From JAWKHR01 sp041394725 (GTDB lineage: Bacteria; Acidobacteriota; Vicinamibacteria; Vicinamibacterales; SCN-69-37), in assembly GCA_041394725.1 (NCBI GenBank), contig JAWKHR010000018.1, forward strand, positions 57,545-121,544: a stretch of DNA of 64,000 nucleotides. Reading direction: 5' to 3'. Both the position numbers and the translations under genes were made by a program. Within the stretch, counting starts at the first letter, position 1; the number at the start of each line of letters is the position of its first letter. The notes under the pieces were generated by a model. That model was not told the DNA's origin. It saw nothing but the letters and a program-made list of their open reading frames with translations, and did not search any database. Below, piece by piece: positions 1-18,000 of the stretch.

Positions 1-573
1 CGCCGGCTCCGTTTCAGACGTTCGGATCCTGCGCGAACGTCTGGCGGGCGCCGGACACGTCCGGACAGGTCGCGTTGGTCGCGTTCCAGCCAGGTCACGG
101 CCTGCGCCGTCACCATCTGCAGCGGTCACCCTCGCCAGGGCCAGGGAATCCGGCGACGAGGAGCAATGCGGTGCTTCCGTCGCAGGTGGCGGCGCGACTC
201 AACGTCATCCACCCGTCCGGCCCGAGGCCGGTCCTCGACGAACGCCCGCGAGTCCGGCCGGACCCGGTTCTCCGCGTTCACGATCCACAGCGCGTGTTTC
301 CTGATTCCCACCTGGAAGCCCTGCCGAGCGTAGCGGTCGAGCATTCTGCCGTGGGCGTCGAACTGTCCGTCGAGCATAGTTCTGCCTCGGGGACGTCCTC
401 CCGCGCGTTGCAGCGCGTCAAGCAGCGCTTCTGATTCGGCCGTCCGTGTCCTTCGTCTCTGGAGCACTGAGTACGCGCCCGCACTTCCCGCAGCATCGTG
501 GCCGGTGACTGCCCCGGCAGATCAGACGCCCGCGCGGACGCGGCGCCGGGACCGGAACAGAAGCATCGCGAGG
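1..573 (-). other. Unrecognised degenerate coding-like stretch
   Basis: No intact gene can be supported here. The minus strand holds coding-looking fragments in two frames: one at about 649-480 with a hydrophobic start, and one at 467-126 containing YARQGFQVGIRKHALWIVNA. They could be joined by a single frame change near 470. I do not recognise a family. The stretch follows directly after the broken cysteine-rich gene at 574-1378 and lies in the same orientation. It may be the next member of the same decayed or error-affected operon. A non-coding origin cannot be excluded. Confidence 0.2.
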
Positions 574-1378
574 TTAACACGACGAGCATCGCCGCTCCCA
601 CTGACAGTAGTTCGGCTCCACGCAGCCGGACGAGAACGTCCAGACGCATCGGCCGATGGCAGGCTCACAGCATTTCTGTTGGGGTAGCCGTTGATCGTCT
701 TCGCCTGCAATCGATGTCACCGCCGCACGTGGGCGCGTCCGGACAGATCGATTGGCTTGGAACTGTGCAGTGACCCTCCAATGGACTGTCGGAGACGCGC
801 CACGTCGTTGCTGCAGCAAGTCCCGAGCTCCCTGGCATACCTCCGCAGGCAGGGGGATCTCCAACCTCCGGAGACTCAGGGACGCAGCAGTGACCAGGCG
901 AGCAGATTTCTGCCACTTCCACACTGGCCGTTCGTCTGACACCGAGCATTCTCCACGGCGCGGAGCTGCAGTCGTCTTCACAACAACTCCCTGACGCAGA
1001 CTCCCACGGGTGCTGGCACACCCCATCTCCGCAGTGCCCACAATCGTAGATGCACTCCCTGAAGGTCCTCGCCGATCTCCGGCGAACAGTACGTGTCTCC
1101 GCAGTACCCGCAGTCTTCCGGGCAGTTGCCGCCGTCCTCCAGGCATCCGTCGCCCGGCGTTTCGTTACCTCCGGAAACCGCAGCCCTCCTCCCAGCAGGT
1201 CCCGTCTCCGCTACGCGGTCCGGCCCGCGGCGGCCGCCGCCGCCGGCGCACCGGCGAACGCCAACGACGGCCAAGGCCCGTTCTTCCGGCGGCGGTGCCT
1301 GGTGGTCGCAGGCTCATGTGACAGAAACGCGACCACCAGCAGCGCCGCGTATCTCACGTTCGTCATCGTCTTCTCCAT
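574..1378 (-). pseudogene. Secreted cysteine-rich repeat protein, multiply frameshifted
   Basis: A good ribosome binding site (GGGAGGTGGG) precedes the ATG at 1378. The first 20 residues look like a signal peptide (MTNVRYAALLVVAFL). After that the reading must change frame several times to follow a cysteine-rich protein. Pieces in order are GDGTCWEEGC, GDGCLEDGGNCPEDC, CGDTYCSPEIGED, CIYDCGHCGDGVC, CEDDC, ICPDAPTCGGDIDC and QKCCEPAIGRCVW, ending CSSC-stop at 574. The CGDxxC...CxxDC pattern repeats, as in many secreted cysteine-rich proteins. The upstream neighbour is a DsbA-like protein, a plausible disulfide partner (inference). Whether the frameshifts are real or sequencing errors is open. 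No enzymatic function is suggested. Confidence 0.55.
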
Positions 1379-1487
1379 CCCACCTCCCGGCACGATCTCG
1401 CTTCCCGCCGGAGTCGCGGCCGGCCCTGTTCCGGCGACACGCCGCGGGCCGGGTCTCCCGGGACGAGGCAGTCCGCACCATCGCGGT

Positions 1488-2251
1488 TCACTGGCTCGCC
1501 AGCAGCCCTCGATGACCCGCTGAACGCCGCCATCGGCGCTGAGCGCCAACCAGGCGTCGGTCACGTCCACGCGGCCATCGGACCTGAGGCGGCCCAGGAA
1601 GAATCCCGGGGTCCCGGACATGCCCACCGCACGGCCTGTCGCCCTCGGCCTGAACCTTGGCCGTCGCTTCACCAGATAGAGAGCTATCGAAAACCGCCGG
1701 GTCCGTGGAGCTCCACCGCCAGCGGGAAGCCAGGCTCGAGACGGGAGCTGCGACTGCTCGGCGAAGAGCCGGTCGTGCATCGCCCAGAACTTGCCCTGCC
1801 GCCCAGCGCACTCGGCCGCCTCCGCCGCCTTCAGCCAGCGGATGCAACTGCGGCAGCAGGATGGCGGATAGGCGAAGAGCACCTTTGCCCGTGGCGACGT
1901 ACTGGCGGTCCAGTTCGGGCAGGGTCTCGGCGGCAAATCGCCCGCAGAAGGGGCACTGGAAGTCCGGCACTCGACCATGGCCAGCGGGGCGTTCCGGGTG
2001 CCGCGCAGCGCGGCACCCTCGAGCGTGATCGGCTCGCCCGGCAGCGCCGGTGGTGGCGGCGGAGGCGGATTCTCCGGCGCATTGGTTCGTGTCGTCCGGA
2101 CCGTGGGCTCGACGGTGATCACGTGAATGCCCGTCATCGCATCGACCATCAGCAGTCCGACGGCGATGATGAGCAGCGTCGCGACGAGGCCCAGAACCGC
2201 CTTCACATGATCGAGCAGTGCAAGAAGCCCACGACTGGACGGTTGCGCCAT
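1488..2251 (-). pseudogene. DsbA-like thioredoxin-fold protein, frameshifted
   Basis: The start at 2251 gives one N-terminal membrane segment (about residues 15-35) and a proline-rich linker. Then comes GTRNAPLAMVE, the usual entry to a DsbA-like thioredoxin domain. At about 1970 one base appears to be missing. The protein continues in another frame with DFQCPFCGRF (CPFC active site), ELDRQYVATGK and LLPQLHPLAE. It then returns to the first frame for AAECAGRQGKFWAMHDRLF and the cis-Pro region GTPGFFLG, and ends in the second frame with IEGLLASQ-stop at 1488. Family members are membrane-anchored thiol oxidases or isomerases facing the periplasm. It lies between a broken Crp/Fnr gene and a broken cysteine-rich secreted gene. 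Family assignment is secure; functionality is not. Confidence 0.7.
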
Positions 2252-2357
2252 CAGATGCCTCCCAAGAAAGGCAGACTACCGGCTCGAGCCGTCAGGATTC
2301 TCATTCGGAAATCGCCGATGCCCCAAGGACATCCGTCACCATCGAGCAGGGCAATTG

Positions 2358-3013
2358 TCACGGGCCCACAGCCGCGGTCTTCCCGTCACACTCCGGCCAC
2401 CGCGCCAGCGCGAGTACCAGCACCCCACGCCGCCGCCTCAGGGATCCATTCCGCTCGAGCTCGGCCAGCAGGCGGCCGAGATGTTCGCGGCTGACCCCGA
2501 CCAGCTGCGCGAGTTCGCCGAGCGTCACCGGGAGCGCCAGTTCGATGTGTCCCCGGCGCCGCGGCGACTGGAGCTGCGTCGCGAGCCGGACGACGGTTCG
2601 CCTGAGACGCTCCGGCGCGGGATACACCGCCATCTCGCCTCGGAGGATGTCGTCGATGCGTGTCTGTCGGGCGAGCAGATCGAGGACGCGCCGGCAAGAT
2701 CCGGGCTCTGCCGCACGTGGCTGAGAAAGGTGGCCACCGGCAGCGAACGAAGCCGACACCGCGTCGCCGCGACACCGGACGTCGCGTAGGGCCGGTCGAG
2801 GAGGGCCGACGACGCACCAAGCAGCCACCCGCTCCCCCGCAGGGCGATCAGCGCGTCGTCGTCCCGCTCACGGCGAATCGTCTTCACGAAGCCCGAGGCG
2901 ATCAGGCCGACGGCCGATGGCCGGTGTCCTTGATGAAACAGCGGCGTCCCCGCAGGGAACTCCTCGACCGGACCGAACCCCGCGGCATCCGCCCACTCCG
3001 CATGCGCCTCCAT
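2358..3013 (-). pseudogene. Crp/Fnr-family transcriptional regulator, one frameshift
   Basis: The ATG at 3013 follows a GAGGGGGAC ribosome binding site. The first frame encodes a cyclic-nucleotide-binding-type beta-roll domain (EEFPAGTPLFHQGHRPSAVG, LIASGFVKTIRRE, GSGWLLGASSALLDRPYAT). Near 2690 a single missing C moves the reading to another frame. That frame gives RVLDLLARQ and then the Crp-type winged helix (TLGELAQLVGVSREHLGRLL), ending at 2358. Total length (~220 residues) fits the family. It heads the minus-strand group containing the DsbA-like and cysteine-rich genes, so it may once have controlled them. No cysteine pattern for an iron-sulfur FNR centre is visible. Confidence 0.7.
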
Positions 3014-3079
3014 GTCCCCCTCGCGCCCAAGCCCCGCCATCGAGCCTGGGGGAGCGTTGGCGTTGTTGGCGTTTATGCT

Positions 3080-3103
3080 GGCGTTGGCGTTGGCGTTGGC
3101 GTT
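3080..3103. repeat. GGCGTT hexamer repeat
   Basis: Four perfect GGCGTT units run from 3080 to 3103, flanked by imperfect copies from about 3054 and at 3104-3109. The tract lies just upstream of the Crp/Fnr-like start at 3013. The rest of 3110-3318 shows no gene I can support. Confidence 0.7.
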
Positions 3104-3318
3104 GGCGCTGGGAAAACCGTAGCAGCCACAGAAGGCGGCCGCAAGACGAAAGCCGCCAGTTCGGCTCGAACGCTAGGCCAAGGGCGACCTGGATCACGGA
3201 TCCAACGGACTCCCGGCGACACGAGAGGACTCCGCCGACAGCCGGCGCCCGGACAGGGACCCCACCGCCCGAACCGGCGCCGCGGCTTCCGCCGCGGCGC
3301 CTTCGATGAGGGAGTCCT

Positions 3319-3458
3319 CAATCTATCAATCTATCAATCAGCCAATCTTTCAATCAGCCAATCAGCCAATCAGCCAATCATCGCTCTCTCAATCGACAAT
3401 CACCCGATCGACAATCACCAATCAATCCTCAATCACCGATCATCAATCCGCAATGGCT
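3319..3458. repeat. AT-richer CAATCnnn octamer repeat tract 3' of rpoC
   Basis: Eight consecutive 8-base units sharing CAATC run from 3319 to 3382 (variants CAATCTAT, CAATCAGC, CAATCTTT, CAATCATC). Degenerate CAATC copies continue to 3458, ending immediately before the rpoC stop codon at 3459. Base composition is strikingly lower in GC than the surroundings. On the rpoC transcript this would be a GATTG-rich 3' untranslated region. It contains no open gene and no convincing hairpin terminator. Confidence 0.75.
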
Positions 3459-11983
<8,525 letters not shown>

Positions 11984-12067
11984 TCAGGAATCCTCGGGGC
12001 CCGCAGTCGGGCCGGACAGCCAATGAATCGCGCCGCCGGACAGCGCCGACGGCACGCGCGATGAAAC

Positions 12068-12099
12068 GGGCGGACGGCCCCGGTGGGGGGCCGCCCGCC
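12068..12099 (-). promoter_or_regulatory. GC-rich hairpin between rplL and rpoB
   Basis: A long GC stem with two small bulges (CGGCCCC paired with GGGGCCG, extended by GGCGG/CCGCC) lies in the 187-base rplL-rpoB gap. There is no U-run after it on the minus strand, so it is not a simple terminator. In E. coli the equivalent gap holds a partial attenuator and an RNase III processing site. A similar role here is inference from position only. Confidence 0.4.
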
Positions 12100-12170
12100 G
12101 ACCTGCCGGAGCCGGGGCTCCGGGCGCCGGGACCGGGGACGCGCCGCGCGGGCGGTCCGGACCGGGCCGC

Positions 12171-12557
12171 CTACTTGATCTCGACCTTGGCGCCGGCGTC
12201 CTCGAACTTCTTCTTGATCGTGGCCGCCTCGTCCTTCGTCACGCCTTCCTTGATGGGCTTGGGCGCGGACTCGACCAGGTCCTTGGCCTCCTTGAGGCCG
12301 AGGCTGGTGACCTCGCGGACGACCTTGATCACGTTGATCTTGTTGCCGCCGATGTCGGTCAGCGTCACGGTGAACTCGGTCTGCTCCTCGGCCGGCGCCG
12401 CCGCGCCGCCGCCCGCCATCATCGGCATCGCCATCGGCATCGCCGCGGCCGCCGAGACCCCGAGCTCCTGCTCGAGCGTCTTGACGAGCTGCGACAGCTC
12501 GAGCACCGAGATCCCCTTGATGTAGTCCACCACCTGCTGCTGCGTCACTTCGGCCAT
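12171..12557 (-). CDS. rplL: 50S ribosomal protein bL12 (L7/L12)
   Basis: This 128-residue stalk protein recruits translation GTPases to the ribosome. The N-terminal dimerisation domain (VVDYIKGISVLELSQLVKTL) is followed by an Ala/Met/Gly-rich hinge (~35-55). The C-terminal factor-binding domain carries KINVIKVVREVTSLGLKEAK and ends DAGAKVEIK. It lies 78 bases downstream of rplJ, the usual L10-L12 order. Length and frame are normal. Confidence 0.98.
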   Translation of the reverse strand: MAEVTQQQVVDYIKGISVLELSQLVKTLEQELGVSAAAAMPMAMPMMAGGGAAAPAEEQTEFTVTLTDIGGNKINVIKVVREVTSLGLKEAKDLVESAPKPIKEGVTKDEAATIKKKFEDAGAKVEIK

Positions 12558-12635
12558 TGTTCTCTGCTCCCTCGGAAACCCCGAATCCCTGCGGAGTACG
12601 GACGTCCCACGCCCCCCTCCGGTCGTCCTGAACCC

Positions 12636-13169
12636 TCAGCCGGCCTGTTCGGCCTTCTTCTTCTCCGCCTGCGCCAGCACCGACACGAGGTCGCGCGGCA
12701 CGGCACTGAGCACGGTCACGAGCTGCTGCATCGGCGCCTGCAGCACGAACAGCAGCTTGGCGTGCAGCTCGGGCTTGCCGGGCAGCGTCGCCAGCTCGTC
12801 GACCGCCGACGCCGCGACGGCCTCGCCGGCGACGACGGCGGCCTTGACCGCCATCGTGGGCACCGTCTTCACGAAGGTCGTGATCGCCTTGGCGGCCGCG
12901 ACCGGGTCCTGGCTGGTGAAGACCACGGCGGTCGTGCCCGTGAAGTGATCGCGCAGCGCCTCGAACGGCGTCCCCGACGTCGCGCGCTTCGCCAGCGTGT
13001 TCTTGACCACGCGGTAGGTCGCCCCGGCCGCGCGGACCTGTTCCCGCAGCTCGGTCACCTGCGGCACGGTCACGCCGCGGTAATCGACCAGCACCGCCGT
13101 CTCGGCCGCCTGGAACGCGGCCGTGAGTTCGGCGACTTCCGTTTCCTTGTCCGCTCTGCTGACTGCCAT
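12636..13169 (-). CDS. rplJ: 50S ribosomal protein uL10
   Basis: This 177-residue protein forms the stalk base that anchors L12 dimers to 23S rRNA. It starts MAVSRADKETEVAELTAAF and contains the family pattern VLVDYRGVTVPQVTELR and TYRVVKNTLAKRA. The C-terminal helix (~140-177) that binds L12 is present and ends in a lysine-rich KKKAEQAG. It sits between rplA and rplL, as in most bacteria. In many bacteria L10 represses its own operon; no leader structure was traced here. Confidence 0.97.
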   Translation of the reverse strand: MAVSRADKETEVAELTAAFQAAETAVLVDYRGVTVPQVTELREQVRAAGATYRVVKNTLAKRATSGTPFEALRDHFTGTTAVVFTSQDPVAAAKAITTFVKTVPTMAVKAAVVAGEAVAASAVDELATLPGKPELHAKLLFVLQAPMQQLVTVLSAVPRDLVSVLAQAEKKKAEQAG

Positions 13170-13218
13170 CTCTCGCTCCGCGACACTTCGAGTCGAACCT
13201 CGAAGCTCGAAGTTCTCG

Positions 13219-13923
13219 CTAGTGCTTGACCAGATCGTCGACCCGCGACGTGTCGATCGCGATGCCGGGTCCCATCGTCGAGGACACGGTGACGCTCTTC
13301 AGGTACTTGCCCTTGGCGGCCGCCGGCTTCGCCTTGACGATGCTCTCCATCAGCGCGTGGGCGTTGGCGATGAGCTTCTCGGCCGGGAACGACGTCTTGC
13401 CGACCGGCGCGTGCACGACGCCGGCCTTGTCGACGCGGAACTCGACCTTGCCCGCCTTGATCTCCTGGACGGCCTTGGCGACGTCGACGGTGACGGTGCC
13501 GGTCTTCGGATTGGGCATCAGGCCGCGCGGGCCGAGCACCTTGCCGAGCCGGCCGACGGCGCGCATCATGTCGGGCGTCGCCACGACCGCGTCGAAGTCC
13601 ATCCAGCCGCCGGTGATCTTCTCGACGAGCTCCTCGCCGCCGGTCTCGTCGGCGCCGGCGTCGGTCGCCTCGCGCTGCTTGTCAGGCCCGGCGATGACGA
13701 GCACGCGCTTCGACTTGCCGAGCCCGTGCGGCAGCACGACCGTACCGCGGACCATCTGATCCGAGTGCTTCGGGTCGACGCCGAGCCGGACCGCGAGCTC
13801 GACGGTCTCGTCGAACTTGGCGAACTTGACCTTCTGGAGGAGCGGGATCGCTTCCTCGACCGTGTGCGGGCGATTCGGCACCTGCTGCTTCGCCGCGTCG
13901 TACTTCCTGCCCCGTGTCCGCAT
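13219..13923 (-). CDS. rplA: 50S ribosomal protein uL1
   Basis: This 234-residue L1 stalk protein binds 23S rRNA and assists tRNA exit. The ATG at 13923 is chosen over an upstream in-frame ATG because GGAGGT lies a few bases before it and the protein then begins MRTRGRKYDAAK, as in the family. Signature GLMPNPKTGTVT is present near residue 130. L1 is an autoregulator of the rplK-rplA unit in E. coli; the same is possible here. Confidence 0.97.
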   Translation of the reverse strand: MRTRGRKYDAAKQQVPNRPHTVEEAIPLLQKVKFAKFDETVELAVRLGVDPKHSDQMVRGTVVLPHGLGKSKRVLVIAGPDKQREATDAGADETGGEELVEKITGGWMDFDAVVATPDMMRAVGRLGKVLGPRGLMPNPKTGTVTVDVAKAVQEIKAGKVEFRVDKAGVVHAPVGKTSFPAEKLIANAHALMESIVKAKPAAAKGKYLKSVTVSSTMGPGIAIDTSRVDDLVKH

Positions 13924-14011
13924 CTCTGACCTCCGTGGTCCTGACGGCCCGTCGGGCCTCCCACCGGAACGCACTTCCCCGCCGCCGCGCGCCGGCCGGG
14001 CCGGCGCGGCC

Positions 14012-14437
14012 TCAATCGATGACGTCGAGGCCCATGGACCGGGCGGTCCCGCGGACCGACGCGGTCGCCGACTCGAGCGACGAGGTGTTCAGGTCGGGCA
14101 GCTTGAGCTTCGCGATCTCCTGGACCTGCGCCAGGGTCACGGTCCCGACCTTCGTCTTGTTGGGCTCGCCGGAGCCCTTGGCGATGTTCGCGGCGCGCTT
14201 GAGCAGCACCGCGGCCGGCGGCGTCTTGGTGACGAACGAGAACGTGCGGTCGGAGTAGATCGTCACGACCGCCGGGATGATCAGCCCGTCGTCCTTCGCG
14301 GTCTTCGCGTTGAACGCCTTGCAGAAGTCCATGATGTTGACGCCGTGGGGCCCGAGCGCCGTCCCCACGGGCGGCGCCGGCGTGGCCTTGCCGGCGGCAA
14401 TCTGCAACTTGACCTGCGCCTGAACCTTCTTCGCCAT
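14012..14437 (-). CDS. rplK: 50S ribosomal protein uL11
   Basis: This 141-residue protein of the GTPase-associated centre starts MAKKVQAQVKLQIAAGKATP. It carries the proline-rich GTALGPHGVNIMDFCKAFNAKT segment and the C-terminal RNA-binding RGTARSMGLDVID. It lies 59 bases downstream of nusG and 88 bases upstream of rplA. Length matches the family exactly. Confidence 0.98.
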   Translation of the reverse strand: MAKKVQAQVKLQIAAGKATPAPPVGTALGPHGVNIMDFCKAFNAKTAKDDGLIIPAVVTIYSDRTFSFVTKTPPAAVLLKRAANIAKGSGEPNKTKVGTVTLAQVQEIAKLKLPDLNTSSLESATASVRGTARSMGLDVID

Positions 14438-14496
14438 GTCTCGACCGTCACTTCCGGCACCCGCGCGCGGGCGCCCTCACGTCCTATCGCTTTCGC

Positions 14497-15039
14497 CTAC
14501 AGCTTCTCGACCTGGAGGAAATCCAGCTCGACCGGCGTCGCGCGGCCGAAGATGGTCACCATCACCTTCAGCGTGTTGCGATCCGTGTTCACGTCGTCGA
14601 CCGTGCCGTTGAAGCTGGCGAACGGGCCCTCGTTGATCCGGACCTGGTCGCCACGCTCGAACGAGTACTTCGGCTTCGGCTTCTCGGCCGCCACCGTCAC
14701 CTGGTGGAGGATCTGGTCGACCTCCTCGCGCGCGAGCGGCGACGGCTTCGGCCCGGCCCCGACGAACCCGGTGACCTTCGGGGTGTTCTTCACGACGTGC
14801 CACGCGTGGTCGGACATGTGCATCTCGACCAGGATGTAGCCCGGGAAGAACCGGCGCGAGCTCTTCACCTCGCGGCCGCCCCGCTTCTCGACGATCTCTT
14901 CGGTCGGGATCAGGATCTCGCCGATCTCGTCCTGCAGCCCGTACGCCTGGATCCGCTGCTCGAGCGACTCCTTCACCTTGTTCTCGAAGCCCGAGTAGGT
15001 GTGGATGATGTACCAGTGCTTCGTCTTGTCGTCAGTCAT
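14497..15039 (-). CDS. nusG: Transcription termination/antitermination protein NusG
   Basis: This 180-residue elongation factor links RNA polymerase with ribosomes or Rho. The start at 15039 (MTDDKTKHWYIIHTYSGFE) gives the standard NGN domain; longer in-frame readings would extend into secE. FFPGYILVEM marks the polymerase-binding face. The C-terminal KOW domain has GDQVRINEGPFASFNGTVDD. It is placed between secE and rplK, as in most bacterial genomes. Confidence 0.97.
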   Translation of the reverse strand: MTDDKTKHWYIIHTYSGFENKVKESLEQRIQAYGLQDEIGEILIPTEEIVEKRGGREVKSSRRFFPGYILVEMHMSDHAWHVVKNTPKVTGFVGAGPKPSPLAREEVDQILHQVTVAAEKPKPKYSFERGDQVRINEGPFASFNGTVDDVNTDRNTLKVMVTIFGRATPVELDFLQVEKL

Positions 15040-15085
15040 CGTCCGCCTGGCGTGGCCGCCGGAGTCCGGCGCCGCCGTCCGGCTC

Positions 15086-15337
15086 CTAGGCGCCAAACCA
15101 GAGAAACAGCCGCGTCTGGATGTACGACAGCGTGATGTCAATCACGTAGAGGTACACCCCGAAGAAGATCGACACCAGGATCACGACCATCGTCGTGGCC
15201 CACACCTCGCGCCGCGTCGGCCAGGTCACACGGCCGAGCTCGCTGCGCGCGTCGATCAGGAAGCGCCGCGCCCGGCTGAACCAGCCTCCCGACTCCGCCG
15301 ATTCCTTCAGGGTGTCCAACATCGCCGCCTTTGCCAC
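15086..15337 (-). CDS. secE: Preprotein translocase subunit SecE
   Basis: This 83-residue single-span subunit of the SecYEG channel has an amphipathic segment (RRFLIDARSELGRVTWPTRRE, carrying the conserved VTWPTR motif). One membrane helix follows (~45-72, TTMVVILVSIFFGVYLYVI). It is the short, one-span form of the family. It lies just downstream of tRNA-Trp and upstream of nusG. Confidence 0.97.
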   Translation of the reverse strand: MAKAAMLDTLKESAESGGWFSRARRFLIDARSELGRVTWPTRREVWATTMVVILVSIFFGVYLYVIDITLSYIQTRLFLWFGA

Positions 15338-15433
15338 GCGTCAACCCACCGGCGAGCGCCCCACGGCGCCCGCTGAAACCCGCTGCGCCGGGCGCCCGTC
15401 CCGGCACGCCCGTCGACGCCTGCCTCGAATCAC

Positions 15434-15509
15434 TGGCAGGCCAGGAGGGACTCGAACCCCCAGCCCTCGGTTTTGGAGACCGATGCTCTACCAGTTGAGC
15501 TACTGGCCT
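15434..15509 (-). tRNA. trpT: tRNA-Trp (anticodon CCA)
   Basis: A 76-base cloverleaf includes an encoded 3' CCA. The acceptor stem is AGGCCAG/CTGGCCT, the anticodon loop CTCCAAA reads CCA, and the T-loop is GGTTCGAGTC. It is placed between rpmG and secE, a common bacterial arrangement. Confidence 0.96.
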
Positions 15510-15537
15510 GCATGCGGGGCACTCGACCTCGACGCCC

Positions 15538-15687
15538 CTACTTCCCTTCCCGGTGCGCCGTGTGCTTGCGGCAGAACCGGCAGTACTTGCTGAACTCCAG
15601 CCGCTCGGTCGTCTTGCGGCGGTTCTTGGTCGTGCTGTAGTTGCGCCGCTTGCACGTGGTGCAGGCGAGCGTGATGATTTCGCGCAT
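15538..15687 (-). CDS. rpmG: 50S ribosomal protein bL33
   Basis: This 49-residue protein begins MREIITLACTTCKRRNYSTT and ends AHREGK. Two cysteine pairs (CTTC at 9-12, CRFC at 36-39) make this the zinc-binding (C+) form. It lies between tuf and tRNA-Trp, co-oriented with both, as expected for a tuf-rpmG-secE-nusG unit. Confidence 0.95.
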   Translation of the reverse strand: MREIITLACTTCKRRNYSTTKNRRKTTERLEFSKYCRFCRKHTAHREGK

Positions 15688-15810
15688 CTCAGTGCCTCAC
15701 TGTTCGGCGCCCGGCGCCGGCTCCTGCGGGGACGCCCGCATCGAGTCGAGACGCCGGCGCCCGGCCTCCGGCCGGTCAGGGCCGCAGGCCGGGCGTCGCA
15801 CCCCGAACCG

Positions 15811-17010
<1,200 letters not shown>

Positions 17011-17114
17011 CGCTCTCCGTCCCTCGTCATCAACGACGGTGACCCAGTGCCCCGCCGAATTCCACCTGCCAACACGACGTCGCGTCCGCCTGCCCGGCGC
17101 CGCGCCGTCCCACC

Positions 17115-17190
<76 letters not shown>

Positions 17191-17259
17191 CTTCGCGAAA
17201 CGCTCGCTTCGCTCGCCGCTACGGCCGACAGGTCGCGCCAGCGCTCCGCTTTCCGCTAC

Positions 17260-17349
17260 GCCGGCCTGCCAGCCGAAGCGGCGAGCGCAGCGAGCGTTCC
17301 GCTCTCGCCGGCCTGCCAGCCGAAGCGGCGAGCGCAGCGAGCGTTCCGC
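17260..17349. repeat. Tandem 43 bp direct repeat between tRNA genes
   Basis: Two identical 43-base copies (17260-17302 and 17307-17349) begin GCCGGCCTGCCAGCCGAAGC and are separated by 4 bases. They fill most of the spacer between tRNA-Thr(GGT) and tRNA-Gly. Each copy contains the self-complementary GCGAGCGCAGCGAGC, so each could fold as a small hairpin. Confidence 0.85.
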
Positions 17350-17355
17350 GAAGGC

Positions 17356-17430
17356 TGGAGCGGGAGACGGGGATCGAACCCGCGACCAACAGCTTGGAAG
17401 GCTGTGACTCTACCACTGAGTTACTCCCGC
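17356..17430 (-). tRNA. tRNA-Gly (anticodon TCC)
   Basis: A 75-base cloverleaf includes an encoded CCA. The acceptor stem is GCGGGAG/CTCCCGC, the anticodon loop CTTCCAA reads TCC and the T-arm is GGGTTCGATCCCC. It is part of the Thr-Tyr-Gly-Thr tRNA string upstream of tuf. Confidence 0.95.
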
Positions 17431-17525
17431 CAAAGGCTCCCGTCCCGCGTGCCGAAAACGTCGTCCGTCACACTCCCGATCCACACCAGACCCGCCGCGC
17501 GGCGCCCCGCGGCCGCAAGAAAAAA

Positions 17526-17612
17526 TGGTGGCGAGGGGAGGATTCGAACCTCCGAAGCCACTGGGGCGACAGATTTACAGTCTGGTGCGTTTGACCGCTT
17601 CGCTACCTCGCC
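17526..17612 (-). tRNA. tRNA-Tyr (anticodon GTA)
   Basis: An 87-base class II tRNA has a long variable arm and an encoded CCA. The acceptor stem is GGCGAGG/CCTCGCC, the anticodon stem-loop CAGACTGTAAATCTG reads GTA, and the T-arm is GGAGGTTCGAATCCTCC. It lies between tRNA-Thr(TGT) and tRNA-Gly. Confidence 0.95.
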
Positions 17613-17790
17613 AATCCCCTGCACGGCCACACCGGCCGCGCCCACCTGCCTGCCCCGCCGCCGCTCCGTTCCGCCGACACGCCACCCGACGAGCTCCCGG
17701 TCGCGTATGGGAGCCAGCCCCGATCCGCTATCTGCTTGGAACGTCGTAGGTTCCCTGCGACATGCGTGAGTGAGGGTGTGGCCCGGAACT

Positions 17791-17867
17791 TGGAGCTGGC
17801 GAAGGGATTTGAACCCCCGACCCGCTGATTACAAATCAGCCGCTCTACCTGACTGAGCTACGCCAGC
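17791..17867 (-). tRNA. tRNA-Thr (anticodon TGT)
   Basis: A 77-base cloverleaf includes an encoded CCA. The acceptor stem is GCTGGCG/CGCCAGC, the anticodon loop TTTGTAA reads TGT and the T-arm is GGGGGTTCAAATCCC. It is the first tRNA of the string leading into tuf. Confidence 0.95.
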
Positions 17868-17881
17868 CGGACAAAACGGGA

Positions 17882-17911
17882 ATGGTAGCACGCTCCATGC
17901 CAATCGGGCAA
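17882..17911 (-). promoter_or_regulatory. Candidate promoter for the tRNA-tuf transcript
   Basis: On the minus strand TTGCCC (17911-17906) and TACCAT (17887-17882) are separated by 18 bases. This would place a start about 7-8 bases before the 5' end of tRNA-Thr(TGT). The spacing is good and the match to a sigma-70 consensus is moderate. This is inference from sequence only. Confidence 0.4.
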
Positions 17912-18000
17912 CTGGCCCGGGGGCGTCAGGCGCGGCCACCAGACGGTCCCAGAGCCGCACCGGCGCTGGAACCCACAACCTTCCCATTATGCCCGAAACG

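Noticed and set aside
3105..3185. Possible riboswitch-like segment (GGGAAAACC...GACGAAAGCC)
   Set aside because: It recalls part of a cyclic-di-GMP (GEMM) core, but the conserved GACGCAAAGCC is not matched and no plus-strand gene follows. A covariance-model search would be decisive.
3319..3458. CRISPR array interpretation of the CAATC units
   Set aside because: Units are 8 bases with no unique spacers of 25-40 bases and no cas genes are present.
13185..13218. TTCGA-rich palindromic spacer between rplJ and rplA, similar in style to the TIRs at 39.8 kb
   Set aside because: Only short palindromic similarity. No long match to the 44 bp TIR and no partner copy nearby.
15690..15810. Terminator between tuf and rpmG
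   Set aside because: Several GC-rich stems can be drawn around GGCCGGAGGCCGG, but none is followed by a T-run and the genes are expected to be co-transcribed.
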